This document shows positions 50,621 to 58,429 of a stretch of 64,000 bases of DNA, piece by piece. The stretch is from Marinigracilibium pacificum. GTDB taxonomy: Bacteria > Bacteroidota > Bacteroidia > Cytophagales > Cyclobacteriaceae. The stretch is taken from the NCBI RefSeq assembly GCF_012926615.1, contig NZ_JABBNU010000003.1:248001-312000 (forward strand). The letters run 5' to 3'. A model generated the notes under the pieces. That model ran no database searches. It was not told the DNA's origin and saw nothing but the letters and a program-made list of their open reading frames with translations. Both the position numbers and the translations under genes were made by a program. Each line of letters begins with the position of its first letter. Positions within the stretch are counted from its first letter, which is position 1.

Positions 50621-51475
50621 TTATTCGTGAATAACATTTGGAACTGCCATTATATATTGATTGGCATCTTCCAAAACTTCCTCGGTTGTTGTACTTAAAA
50701 AGAACCGGGATAAATAATTATGATGATTTGATAATAATACTATCGTATCTATTTGTAATTCTTTCGCCGCCAAGGCTATACCTTTTGCGGTATCTTTATG
50801 ATAATAACTAACTATTCGGCAGTTTGTCAGTTCATGTTCATCAGCAAAAGACTTCAATCGAGCTTCCATCTCCTTCTCTGATTTTGCAGGATCATCATAT
50901 ATATGGATTAAGTAAATTTCCATACCAAAACTGTCTGCAAACTCTTTAGCCTTATGAATTACTTCCTTGTCATGATTTTTTAGGTCATAAGTCAACATAA
51001 TCCGTTGAAACTTCTTCTCCGGTAAATTTTCTTTTACAATTAAAACCGGACAATGACCATATTCAACTGCTCGTTCAGCGTGATTTCCTTTGAATTTCTC
51101 AACAAAAGTACGTTCGGCACTAGAACCCATGACAATCATGTCAATTTCGTATCTTTCGCATATATGCTCAATCCCAGCTCTAAAACCATTTTCATTTAAC
51201 AACGGAATAATTCTAACGCCTTCGCTAGCATATTCATCAACGATTCGGTTCATTCTTTTATTACTAGCTCGTATTAGCTCTGCTTTAAACAAATCAGATT
51301 CAGATACTCCTTGATGTATCGAAGTATCCCCGGATACCGAAAATGAATCTCCGGAAGCCTGGAAAAAATGAACAAGATATAACTCTGCATTATGCTTCTT
51401 AGCTACTCTTAAAGCAGCTTCCAGTCCAATGCGGGAAATTTTAGTAAAGTTTGTTGGTACAAGTATTCGTTTCAT
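50621..51475 (-). CDS. Universal stress protein with two Usp domains
   Basis: This 284-aa protein is a tandem UspA: domain 1 (about 1-147, KRILVPTNFTKISRIGLEAAL, in parts, and VMGSSAER, ending in CPVLIVKE) and domain 2 (about 155-284, RIMLTYDLKNHDKEV, ending in YIMAVPNV). The classical ATP motif GxxG(9)GS is not clear in either half, so it may not bind ATP. It is in the operon with the DUF2383 gene upstream and ytxH downstream. Confidence 0.9.
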   Translation of the reverse strand: MKRILVPTNFTKISRIGLEAALRVAKKHNAELYLVHFFQASGDSFSVSGDTSIHQGVSESDLFKAELIRASNKRMNRIVDEYASEGVRIIPLLNENGFRAGIEHICERYEIDMIVMGSSAERTFVEKFKGNHAERAVEYGHCPVLIVKENLPEKKFQRIMLTYDLKNHDKEVIHKAKEFADSFGMEIYLIHIYDDPAKSEKEMEARLKSFADEHELTNCRIVSYYHKDTAKGIALAAKELQIDTIVLLSNHHNYLSRFFLSTTTEEVLEDANQYIMAVPNVIHE

Positions 51476-51504
51476 AATTTTTCAGGTTAAATTGATGATG
51501 TCTT

Positions 51505-51963
51505 CTATGGCCAACCGTAATGAGATAACCGTTCCTTGGTTATTTCAATTTCCTGGTCTATATGTGCTTTAATTACATCAAGTTCTTCTGTTAGTCCGTC
51601 CTCCGACTGTCCAACAAGCTCCTCTCTGCAATTACTTATCGTTTTATCAAGCACTTCATCAGCTCTGATTACGTGCTTTAATAAATTTGGAGTATTTTTT
51701 TCTACAAAAAGATTACTCATCGCTATTTCCAGATTCTCATACCAATTATCCAAATCAAAATTGGTAGTCGATGTCACTGTGTATCCATGCCCAGTCATAT
51801 AATCTTTTAATCTTTTAGCATACACTTCTCTTTCCTTAGCCAGTTCAAGAAGATCAGATTTCAATGATATACTATGTGCAGCATCTGCGGCTTTCTCATA
51901 AATTGATTTTGAATGACAAATCGCAGAATACACTTGATTAATTGACTTTTCTTGTGATGTCAT
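51505..51963 (-). CDS. PA2169/DUF2383 family four-helix-bundle protein
   Basis: This 152-aa protein is all helical with the pattern INQVYSAICHSKSIYEKAADA, ELAKEREVYAKRLKDYMTGHG and a C-terminal HIDQEIEITKERLSHYGWP, resembling PA2169/DUF2383 proteins of the ferritin-like superfamily. A metal site is possible but I cannot place all ligands. Its start overlaps the stop of the ArsC-like gene (ATGA), showing translational coupling. Confidence 0.65.
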   Translation of the reverse strand: MTSQEKSINQVYSAICHSKSIYEKAADAAHSISLKSDLLELAKEREVYAKRLKDYMTGHGYTVTSTTNFDLDNWYENLEIAMSNLFVEKNTPNLLKHVIRADEVLDKTISNCREELVGQSEDGLTEELDVIKAHIDQEIEITKERLSHYGWP

Positions 51964-52346
51964 TTTTCCACTGGTTTTAAATATTCATCCCTAAATTCCA
52001 ACAACCTTGAAGGGGCATCAACTATCATATTTTTATCTTCGGACAGAACTATCGGTGTTTTAATCAAATCATTTTTCTCCGATAAAACTCTCAACCAATC
52101 TTCCTCTGATAACTCAACATTTTTAAATTTATCAATAAATGTATCTGAGTTTCTATCAATAATTTTTGACACATCCACTCCTAATAAATCTATGATTTCT
52201 TTTATCATTCTCGGAGTTAAACTCTCCTGATCTAAGTTTACAATTTGAACTGCATTAGGAGAAAGTTCAGCATACCCCAAAGCTTTCTTATCTAATTCTT
52301 TATAATGATGAATCAATAATTTTATTTCCTTTTGTCGCAGTTCCAT
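51960..52346 (-). CDS. ArsC/Spx-like thioredoxin-fold protein lacking the catalytic cysteine
   Basis: This 128-aa protein resembles the ArsC/Spx family: NLDQESLTPRMIKEIIDLLG, SEEDWLRVLSEKNDLIKTPIVL (canonical LIKRPIV) and DAPSRLLEF. The N-terminal position that should hold CxxC or Cx3CR reads IHHYKELDKKALGYAE, with no cysteine in the whole protein. It therefore cannot work as an arsenate reductase. It may bind RNA polymerase like Spx or a partner in the stress operon; that is inference. It heads the operon ArsC-like, DUF2383, UspA, YtxH, Dps, 40 bp below a sigma-54-like site. Confidence 0.7.
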   Translation of the reverse strand: MELRQKEIKLLIHHYKELDKKALGYAELSPNAVQIVNLDQESLTPRMIKEIIDLLGVDVSKIIDRNSDTFIDKFKNVELSEEDWLRVLSEKNDLIKTPIVLSEDKNMIVDAPSRLLEFRDEYLKPVEK

Positions 52347-52384
52347 TTGATTAAATCTTCAATAATTTTTATTCATTAAATATT

Positions 52385-52402
52385 ATGTAAAAACCATTCC
52401 AA
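52385..52402 (-). promoter_or_regulatory. Sigma-54-like -24/-12 site upstream of the stress operon
   Basis: On the minus strand TTGGAATGGTTTTTACAT reads close to the sigma-54 consensus TTGGCACGGTTTTTGCTT, with GG-N10-AC where GG-N10-GC is expected. The -12 element thus has one mismatch at a conserved base. The distance to the ATG at 52346 (about 40 bp) is suitable. An NtrC-type activator is encoded divergently. Confidence 0.35.
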
Positions 52403-52463
52403 CTCATTTAAAGAGGTTAAAAGGCAATTTTATACCGTTTTATTAGCAATTGTGTGGATTTTT

Positions 52464-52480
52464 TTACACATTAAGTGTAG
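52464..52480. promoter_or_regulatory. Imperfect inverted repeat TTACAC-attaa-GTGTAG
   Basis: Lies in the intergenic region between the divergent stress operon and the NtrC locus, with half-sites like those at 25579-25593 but a 5-nt spacer. It may be a regulator site; unsupported beyond the symmetry. Confidence 0.2.
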
Positions 52481-52599
52481 AAAAACATAGTCCTCTAAGA
52501 CTTTTTGTATTAATAGTATTATCATGTTTCCGGATTATTGCAATCGGAATGAATTTTGATTGATTTAAACTGATTTTTTAAACATAAAACAGAGCTGAG

Positions 52600-52962
52600 A
52601 TGGATAAAAAAAGTGTTTTGGTGGTTGATGATGAAAGGGATATTTGTATGATATTATCGGCAATGTTGGAGAAAAAAGGATTTGATGTTTCCGTTGCCTA
52701 TTCTCATGAAACTGCAGAGAAAATTATTGATGAAATTAAAAACAAATCAATCGCATTTATCGATATTAATTTACCTGATGGCGATGGTTATTCTTTGGCA
52801 ACACGACTCAAAAAGAAAAGTAATGATGCAATTGTTTATTTAATAAGTGCACGGGAAACACCTGAAGATTCTGATCTCAAACAATCAATGGCTGATGGTT
52901 TTATCTCTAAACCTTTTTCAAAGAAAGAAATCTTTGAAGCCATAAATAATGAGGAATTATAA
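52600..52962 (+). CDS. Receiver-only response regulator
   Basis: This 120-aa protein is one receiver domain: VLVVDDERDICMILS, FIDINLPDGDG (phosphorylated Asp) and LISARETPEDS, then GFISKPFSKKEI (Lys). It lies 30 bp upstream of an NtrC-type regulator whose own receiver begins with a similar VDDExDxCxIL, suggesting duplication. It may act as a phosphate sink or shuttle for the kinase at 54403. Confidence 0.92.
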   Translation: MDKKSVLVVDDERDICMILSAMLEKKGFDVSVAYSHETAEKIIDEIKNKSIAFIDINLPDGDGYSLATRLKKKSNDAIVYLISARETPEDSDLKQSMADGFISKPFSKKEIFEAINNEEL

Positions 52963-52992
52963 TAAGACATATATTTATTTTAGAAAACTTTT

Positions 52993-54399
52993 ATGACCAA
53001 ACAATCAATTCTAATTGTTGATGATGAACAGGATTTATGCACTATTTTAACCTCATTTCTTGAAAAAAAAGGATTTGAATGTTATTCCTGCAATAATGGT
53101 GAAGATGCTCTTCGATATGCTCGTCAAAATCAAATAGACCTTTCATTAATTGACCTAAGACTTCCTGATGAGGATGGCATCACTTTAATGAAAAAGCTAA
53201 AAATCTTTCAACCTGACATGGCTGTTTTGATCATTACTGGATATTCAGATATAAAAACTGCTGTAAATGCAATTAGATTAGGTGCATCTGATTATGTATC
53301 AAAACCTCTTTATACTGATGAAATATATCAATCAGTTATTCAGGCATTAGAAAAAAGAAAAGAAAAGCTCAAACAAAATCATCTTTCTCAATCCACTGAA
53401 CCCAAGCCTTCAAAAAAGCCCACAAAAAAGGCTTTAAAAACAAATAACTATGTCTTGGGAACATCCGATAATTCTAAAACAGTTTTTGATCACATCAAGT
53501 TAGTTGCTCCAACCGATATAAGTGTAATTTTAACTGGAGAAACAGGTACAGGGAAAGAAGTAGCTGCTCGTTTAATTCATGAAAACAGTAAAAGAAGTGA
53601 CAAACCATTTGTTGCTATCGACTGTGGAGCACTGCCTGAAGACTTGGCCGGATCAGAATTATTTGGTCATATCAAGGGTGCTTTTACAGGTGCTTTACAA
53701 GACAAAAAAGGTTCTTTTGAGGTAGCAAATACAGGAACCATTTTCCTGGATGAAATTGGTAATCTATCGTATGAAAATCAAGTTAAGCTTCTTAGGGCTA
53801 TTCAGGAAAAGGAAATCAAACGTCTTGGTAGTAATGACACCATAAGTATTGATGTAAGGATAATTGTGGCTACAAACGAGAACCTTAGAGATATGATTTC
53901 ATCTAATAATTTTAGGGAAGATCTTTATCACAGGTTAAATGAGTTTAGTATTCACATAAGCCCTTTAAGAGAAAGAACTGACGATATTCCTGAATTTGCC
54001 GATTTTTTTCTTAATGAAGCAAACAACAATCTGGATAAAGAAGTAAAAGGTTTTTCTGCGAAAGCAATGAAATCTTTAATGAGATATCAGTGGCATGGTA
54101 ATTTAAGAGAAATGAAAAATGTCATTAAAAGAGCTGTACTGCTTTGCAATGATGATGAAATAACTCAAAAGCATTTGCCTCAAATGGTTGTTGAGTACAT
54201 TCCTGATCCTCCGGAAGAAAACTTCATGAAAAATTTACCTCTAGATTTAAAGGTAGCTGCCATGGAAGCCGAAAAAAGCGTAATTATTAAGGCTCTAAAG
54301 CAGGTTGGCTACAATAAATCAAAGGCAGCTGATCTTCTAAATATAGATCGTAAAACGTTATATAATAAACTAAAAAGCTTTAACCTTCCGTCAGATTAA
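52993..54399 (+). CDS. Sigma-54-dependent response regulator (NtrC family)
   Basis: The 468-aa protein has a receiver (1-120, ILIVDDEQDLCTIL, SLIDLRLPDEDG), a Lys-rich linker, an AAA+ domain (about 150-390, Walker A GETGTGKEVAARLIHE, sigma-54-contact loop GAFTGA, Walker B GTIFLDEIGNL) and a Fis-type HTH (about 425-465, GYNKSKAADLLNIDRKTLYN). The GAFTGA motif means it activates sigma-54 RNA polymerase. The histidine kinase gene starts 3 bp after its stop. The divergent stress operon with a sigma-54-like site is a likely target. Confidence 0.95.
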   Translation: MTKQSILIVDDEQDLCTILTSFLEKKGFECYSCNNGEDALRYARQNQIDLSLIDLRLPDEDGITLMKKLKIFQPDMAVLIITGYSDIKTAVNAIRLGASDYVSKPLYTDEIYQSVIQALEKRKEKLKQNHLSQSTEPKPSKKPTKKALKTNNYVLGTSDNSKTVFDHIKLVAPTDISVILTGETGTGKEVAARLIHENSKRSDKPFVAIDCGALPEDLAGSELFGHIKGAFTGALQDKKGSFEVANTGTIFLDEIGNLSYENQVKLLRAIQEKEIKRLGSNDTISIDVRIIVATNENLRDMISSNNFREDLYHRLNEFSIHISPLRERTDDIPEFADFFLNEANNNLDKEVKGFSAKAMKSLMRYQWHGNLREMKNVIKRAVLLCNDDEITQKHLPQMVVEYIPDPPEENFMKNLPLDLKVAAMEAEKSVIIKALKQVGYNKSKAADLLNIDRKTLYNKLKSFNLPSD

Positions 54400-54402
54400 T
54401 AT

Positions 54403-55776
54403 ATGAAGAACAGGTCTTTCAATTGTCTATTATTACTCAATGAGAAAATTAGTCCTAACACAAAATCAATCATTGAACATTGGGCTGAAAACTATAAAAT
54501 AATACTTTCAGACGGTATGGATATTCCTTATGATTTCTATATAGCTGACCACCTTGCAAAACCAATAATCAAAAATAAAATCGAGAAACCAGGTATTGTT
54601 ATTGGTGATTTTGACCCAGATAAATTATCTGAAAATCAATATCATGTTCGTGAAGAGGACATTAACTGCTCTCTTTTAAATATTTTCAAGCACAAGGTTA
54701 TAGAGGAATTCAATTACCGTTCTAAATTAATAGAAGAAGAGATTCTGTATAAAAATCTCTTCCATGAATCATTAGATCCTATTTTAATTGCTGATATAAA
54801 AGGGAACATCAAACTCGTTAACAAAGCATTTAAAGAGCTTTTCGGGCCAAATGCAAAAGCCGGAAAAACTATGTTTCAAGATTTATTTCCTGAAAATATT
54901 GTAAGCAAAGTTATCAATGCGATAAATGTAGGTTTACCGATTGATAATATGAGTGTCAAAGTTGAATTTGAAAATTTGAATCTGGAAGGCATGTTGAATG
55001 TCGTTCCAATAAAAGACAATAATAAAAACATAACAGGCTTTCATGCTCTTTATCATGATAATACAATTACAAAAAAAGCTGAAAAAGTGCTTAATAGAGT
55101 CAAAAAAATCTCAATGACCAGCAGGATGGCCAGGGCTATGGCTCATGAAATACGAAACCCGATTACGAATGTAAATCTGGCATTAGAACAATTGGTTGAA
55201 AGTCATGAAGGCACCGATGATGAGTTTGACTTGTATACTGATATGATTAAAAGGAATACCGAGAGAATTAATCTGCTCATTGATAAGCTTTTAAAATCAT
55301 CAAACCCTGAAAAGATAAATTCAAAACAGCTTATCAATCCGGAAAAAGTAATTATGGACTCTTTCAAAACTATTCAGGACAGGATACAATTAAAGGATAT
55401 AAAATATTCTCTGGACATCAACCCGGAAAAACAATCCAAACGAATTAATGGAAATGAAGAAAGGCTTGAAATTGCATTTAATAATCTATTGATCAATGCC
55501 ATTGAAGCTATTGAACATGATCATGGTAAAGTTAGCATTACAAGCAATGTATTCGACAGCAAATTCTTTATCATCCTTGAAGATAATGGGAAGGGCATGA
55601 CCAATGAAGAACAAGAACACTTATTTGACCCTTTCTACACCAATAAAAAGCAGGGGGTTGGCCTTGGAATGACAACAGTTCATACCATAATTCAAGAACA
55701 TAATGGCTCAATCGACCTCACTAGTATGCAAGGCCGTGGAACCAAGTTTGTCATTTGTCTGCCCGTTGCAGAATAA
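54403..55776 (+). CDS. PAS domain histidine kinase (NtrB type)
   Basis: This 457-aa soluble kinase has an unrecognised N-terminal domain (about 1-105), a PAS domain (about 120-220, FHESLDPILIADIKGNIKLVN), a HisKA domain with ARAMAHEIRNPITNVNLAL (phosphorylated His) and a HATPase domain (NNLLINAIEAIEHD, EDNGKGMTNEE, GVGLGMTTVHTI). HEIRNP is the NtrB/ZraS type. The absence of transmembrane segments indicates a cytoplasmic signal. It is paired with the upstream NtrC-type regulator, and its 3' end is 5 bp from the convergent ndh gene. Confidence 0.92.
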   Translation: MKNRSFNCLLLLNEKISPNTKSIIEHWAENYKIILSDGMDIPYDFYIADHLAKPIIKNKIEKPGIVIGDFDPDKLSENQYHVREEDINCSLLNIFKHKVIEEFNYRSKLIEEEILYKNLFHESLDPILIADIKGNIKLVNKAFKELFGPNAKAGKTMFQDLFPENIVSKVINAINVGLPIDNMSVKVEFENLNLEGMLNVVPIKDNNKNITGFHALYHDNTITKKAEKVLNRVKKISMTSRMARAMAHEIRNPITNVNLALEQLVESHEGTDDEFDLYTDMIKRNTERINLLIDKLLKSSNPEKINSKQLINPEKVIMDSFKTIQDRIQLKDIKYSLDINPEKQSKRINGNEERLEIAFNNLLINAIEAIEHDHGKVSITSNVFDSKFFIILEDNGKGMTNEEQEHLFDPFYTNKKQGVGLGMTTVHTIIQEHNGSIDLTSMQGRGTKFVICLPVAE

Positions 55777-55781
55777 TGAAT

Positions 55782-57152
55782 TTATTGTAATGATTTCTCT
55801 ATTAGCTCATCGGTTTCTTCCCAATTTTTTTGGGCTGGTCTGATAATAAGACGTATACCTCTATCATAGTTTAAGTAACTCCATAACCAATTTACAAATA
55901 CCACTAATTTATTTCTAAATCCGATAAGATACATCAAATGAACAAACATCCAGGTGACCCATCCAATAAATCCTGAAAAACGAATATTTAATGGTAAATC
56001 TGCAACAGCTTTGTTTCTTCCTACTGTTGCCATCGTTCCCTTATCTAAATAATTAAATGGACGAACTTCTTTATTCTTTGCTATTCTGTTAAATGATTTC
56101 CCCAGGTAATCACCTTGTTGTATTGCAACAGGAGCAACTCCCGGTAGTCCATTTGGATATTGCTCACTGAACTGAAATGCAACATCTCCTAAAGCGTAGA
56201 TATTCTCATATACTGACTGATTTCCAGGAGCATATACACGATTATATTCATCAACATGAAATCTACCTTTATTCAAATCGGCATCAATACCATCTATTAT
56301 GTTAGACTTGACACCTGCTGCCCAAACAACTGTATCGGTTAATATTTCCTCACCATTATCTAAAACAACAGTTCTTCCATCGTAATCCTTCATAAACGTA
56401 TTTAATCGAACATCTACGCCCATAGACTCCAGATATTTTCTTGATGACTCTGAAGAAGACTCAGACATGGCAGGTAATAATCTATCTACGCCTTCCAGTA
56501 GATAAACTTTCATTTTGGTGAAATCAATTTCAGGATAATCATGTGGTAAAACATGCTTTTTCATTTCAGCTAATGCCCCTGCCATTTCTACTCCTGTAGG
56601 TCCACCTCCAACAATAACAAATGTTAACAACCTATCAACTTCATCGGTCCCTCTTCGTAACTCAGCTTTTTCAAAAAGTTGAAATAACTGTGAACGCAAC
56701 TCAAGTGCATGCACCACTTGTTTTAAAGGAAAAGCATGCTTTTCAATATTATCATTTCCGAAGTAATTAGTTTTTGCTCCGGTAGCTATAATTAAATAGT
56801 CGTATTCCAATGATCCAAGCAGCGTGTGAACCCTCTTCTCTTTGGTATCTACCCGCTGAACTTTTAACATTCTGAAATAAAGGTCTTTTTTACTTTTACA
56901 AACCTTACGAAGTGGACCACAAATACTATCAGGTTCTAACCCGGCAGTAGCTACCTGATACAATAAAGGTTGAAAAGTATGATAATTATACCTGTCAAAT
57001 AAAACTACCTGATAAAGTTTAGTATTTATTTTTTCAACAAAATTAATACCTGCAAATCCTCCACCGATAATTACTATTCTTTTCTTATGAGTAGAAGGTA
57101 TGGAAAGGTTGTCTGGTTCGAAATTAAAATTCCCGGTTTGTGAGTGGTTCAT
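55782..57152 (-). CDS. ndh: Type II NADH dehydrogenase (NAD(P)/FAD-dependent oxidoreductase)
   Basis: The 456-aa enzyme has the FAD-binding motif RIVIIGGGFAGINFVEKI near residue 25, FQPLLYQVATAGLEPDSI, the second dinucleotide-binding motif FVIVGGGPTGVEMAGALAE near 185, and VWAAGVKS and YALGDVAF. The C-terminal hydrophobic, amphipathic part (about 385-425, GWVTWMFVHLMYLIGFRN) attaches it to the membrane. It passes electrons from NADH to menaquinone without pumping. AQPLxYQ wording is replaced by FQPLLYQVA as in other Bacteroidota. It is a single gene with a terminator-like region for its neighbour upstream. Confidence 0.93.
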   Translation of the reverse strand: MNHSQTGNFNFEPDNLSIPSTHKKRIVIIGGGFAGINFVEKINTKLYQVVLFDRYNYHTFQPLLYQVATAGLEPDSICGPLRKVCKSKKDLYFRMLKVQRVDTKEKRVHTLLGSLEYDYLIIATGAKTNYFGNDNIEKHAFPLKQVVHALELRSQLFQLFEKAELRRGTDEVDRLLTFVIVGGGPTGVEMAGALAEMKKHVLPHDYPEIDFTKMKVYLLEGVDRLLPAMSESSSESSRKYLESMGVDVRLNTFMKDYDGRTVVLDNGEEILTDTVVWAAGVKSNIIDGIDADLNKGRFHVDEYNRVYAPGNQSVYENIYALGDVAFQFSEQYPNGLPGVAPVAIQQGDYLGKSFNRIAKNKEVRPFNYLDKGTMATVGRNKAVADLPLNIRFSGFIGWVTWMFVHLMYLIGFRNKLVVFVNWLWSYLNYDRGIRLIIRPAQKNWEETDELIEKSLQ

Positions 57153-57221
57153 AGATTGTCAGTTGATTAAAAAATACATACTTCTTAAACGATCTGACAG
57201 ATACCATGTTCCAAAAAACAC

Positions 57222-57251
57222 AAAAAAAAGCCGATGAAAAATCATCGGCTT
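57222..57251 (-). terminator. Intrinsic terminator of the lipoprotein gene at 57271
   Basis: AAGCCGATGA pairs perfectly with TCATCGGCTT over a TTTT loop on the minus strand, and eight T follow. It is 20 bp after the lipoprotein stop codon. Confidence 0.92.
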
Positions 57252-57270
57252 CCAATTGAAATCTATATAC

Positions 57271-58131
57271 TTACTTAATTGTTATTTCACCTGTCCAGTT
57301 ATCTGTTGTAACTGAAACTTTCGAGTCACAAATTCCTTCACCATAATCTACTACCACATTACTTAATGCATTTCCATTTCGAGATCTGGTAATTGTTTGA
57401 ATACCACTTACCGGGAAATATCTTCCGTTTGGCTGACAACCTGTACTAAATACAATTGGAGATTGAGAATCTACTGTAACAACATAGTCAGTTCCAAACC
57501 TGTTTGTTCCTTCAGAAGTACCATAAATTAATAGCTCCATATTACTGAAGTCATAAACTCTGAATCGACTTGCCGAACGAGTCGCAGTATTTTCATTTGG
57601 AAAAGTTAGCTTTCCACCCGTTAGAGTGATTTTGAATGTAGGCATACCTGTATCTGTAACATTTTCTACCACTCTGATTCCCTCTACCATAACTCCATTT
57701 ACCGCATAATTTTCAAGAGTTGTAGTAATTACCGAGCCTGATTGCCAATAACCACCTGTATAAGAAATATTAACAATACCAGTTCTTGTTCTACCATAAG
57801 GACCCGTACATCCATCAGTACCAAAATCAATTTTAAATGTTCCGCCACCAGTTTCTACATTATGATCCCAGGTTACTGTTGCACACTTTAAGGTTGTATT
57901 ATTTTTGTCTGTTGCTAATACTCTGGCACCCTCAGGACCCATTCCCTGAATATCAAAGGCATCATATATTACCTGATCAAGATCTGTATATTGTTCTTCA
58001 ATATCAGCTTCTGCAGATATTGCCTGTTCCTGCTCAGTAGTAGCCGGATCCTCATTATTTAAACATGAAGTGAAAGATAAAGCAGTTAATACTGCCATAG
58101 CTGTTAGTTGAATTTTGCGTTTGAACATCAT
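57271..58131 (-). CDS. Hypothetical lipoprotein
   Basis: This 286-aa protein has a lipoprotein signal (VLTALSFTSCLNNEDP, Cys near residue 23), an acidic linker, and a beta-rich domain with CATVTWDHN, IDFGTDGCTGPYGRTRTG and FSTGCQPNGRYFPVSG; the three or more cysteines could form disulphides. I know similar sequences from Bacteroidota but not a named function. It has its own terminator and is divergent from the serine genes over about 300 bp (58132-58429), a region with no further gene. Confidence 0.75.
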   Translation of the reverse strand: MMFKRKIQLTAMAVLTALSFTSCLNNEDPATTEQEQAISAEADIEEQYTDLDQVIYDAFDIQGMGPEGARVLATDKNNTTLKCATVTWDHNVETGGGTFKIDFGTDGCTGPYGRTRTGIVNISYTGGYWQSGSVITTTLENYAVNGVMVEGIRVVENVTDTGMPTFKITLTGGKLTFPNENTATRSASRFRVYDFSNMELLIYGTSEGTNRFGTDYVVTVDSQSPIVFSTGCQPNGRYFPVSGIQTITRSRNGNALSNVVVDYGEGICDSKVSVTTDNWTGEITIK

Positions 58132-58399
58132 TTCTAAAAAGTTTGTTTAGTGTGTTAGAGACAAAAAATGATTAAAGGTTTAATCTCAGTTCAAAAATAT
58201 ATTCAAATCTTTGACAAATAGTAACCCAAAAAGCCAAAAAAGTTATTTACGAACGCTTGTTATATTAACAAAATAATATTCGGCTGTAAATATTTTAGAC
58301 AAAATGAAAATTATACCTTATGTAAGTAGTATCAAATTATCAATAACTGAATTTTCTATTTGAGAACTTCAATTATTATCATTGGGAACAAATAATTTC

Positions 58400-58407
58400 T
58401 ATTTTTG
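58400..58407 (+). promoter_or_regulatory. Possible -7 element upstream of the SerB-SerA gene
   Basis: TATTTTTG matches TAnnTTTG, 22 bp before the ATG at 58430. The best upstream TTG is at 58382-58384, giving a 15-nt spacer that is shorter than usual, so the assignment is tentative. Nothing else stands out in the gap 58132-58399. Confidence 0.4.
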
Positions 58408-58429
58408 TAAAAAAAGATCAATCTATTAA

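Noticed and set aside
52455-52472. Second sigma-54 site, plus strand, before the receiver gene
   Set aside because: GG-N10-AC is present but the surrounding bases do not match and the site overlaps a simple T run.
57198-57214. Sigma-54 promoter upstream of ndh
   Set aside because: TTGGAACATGGTATCTG has the -24 GG but CT in place of GC at -12 and no T-rich spacer.
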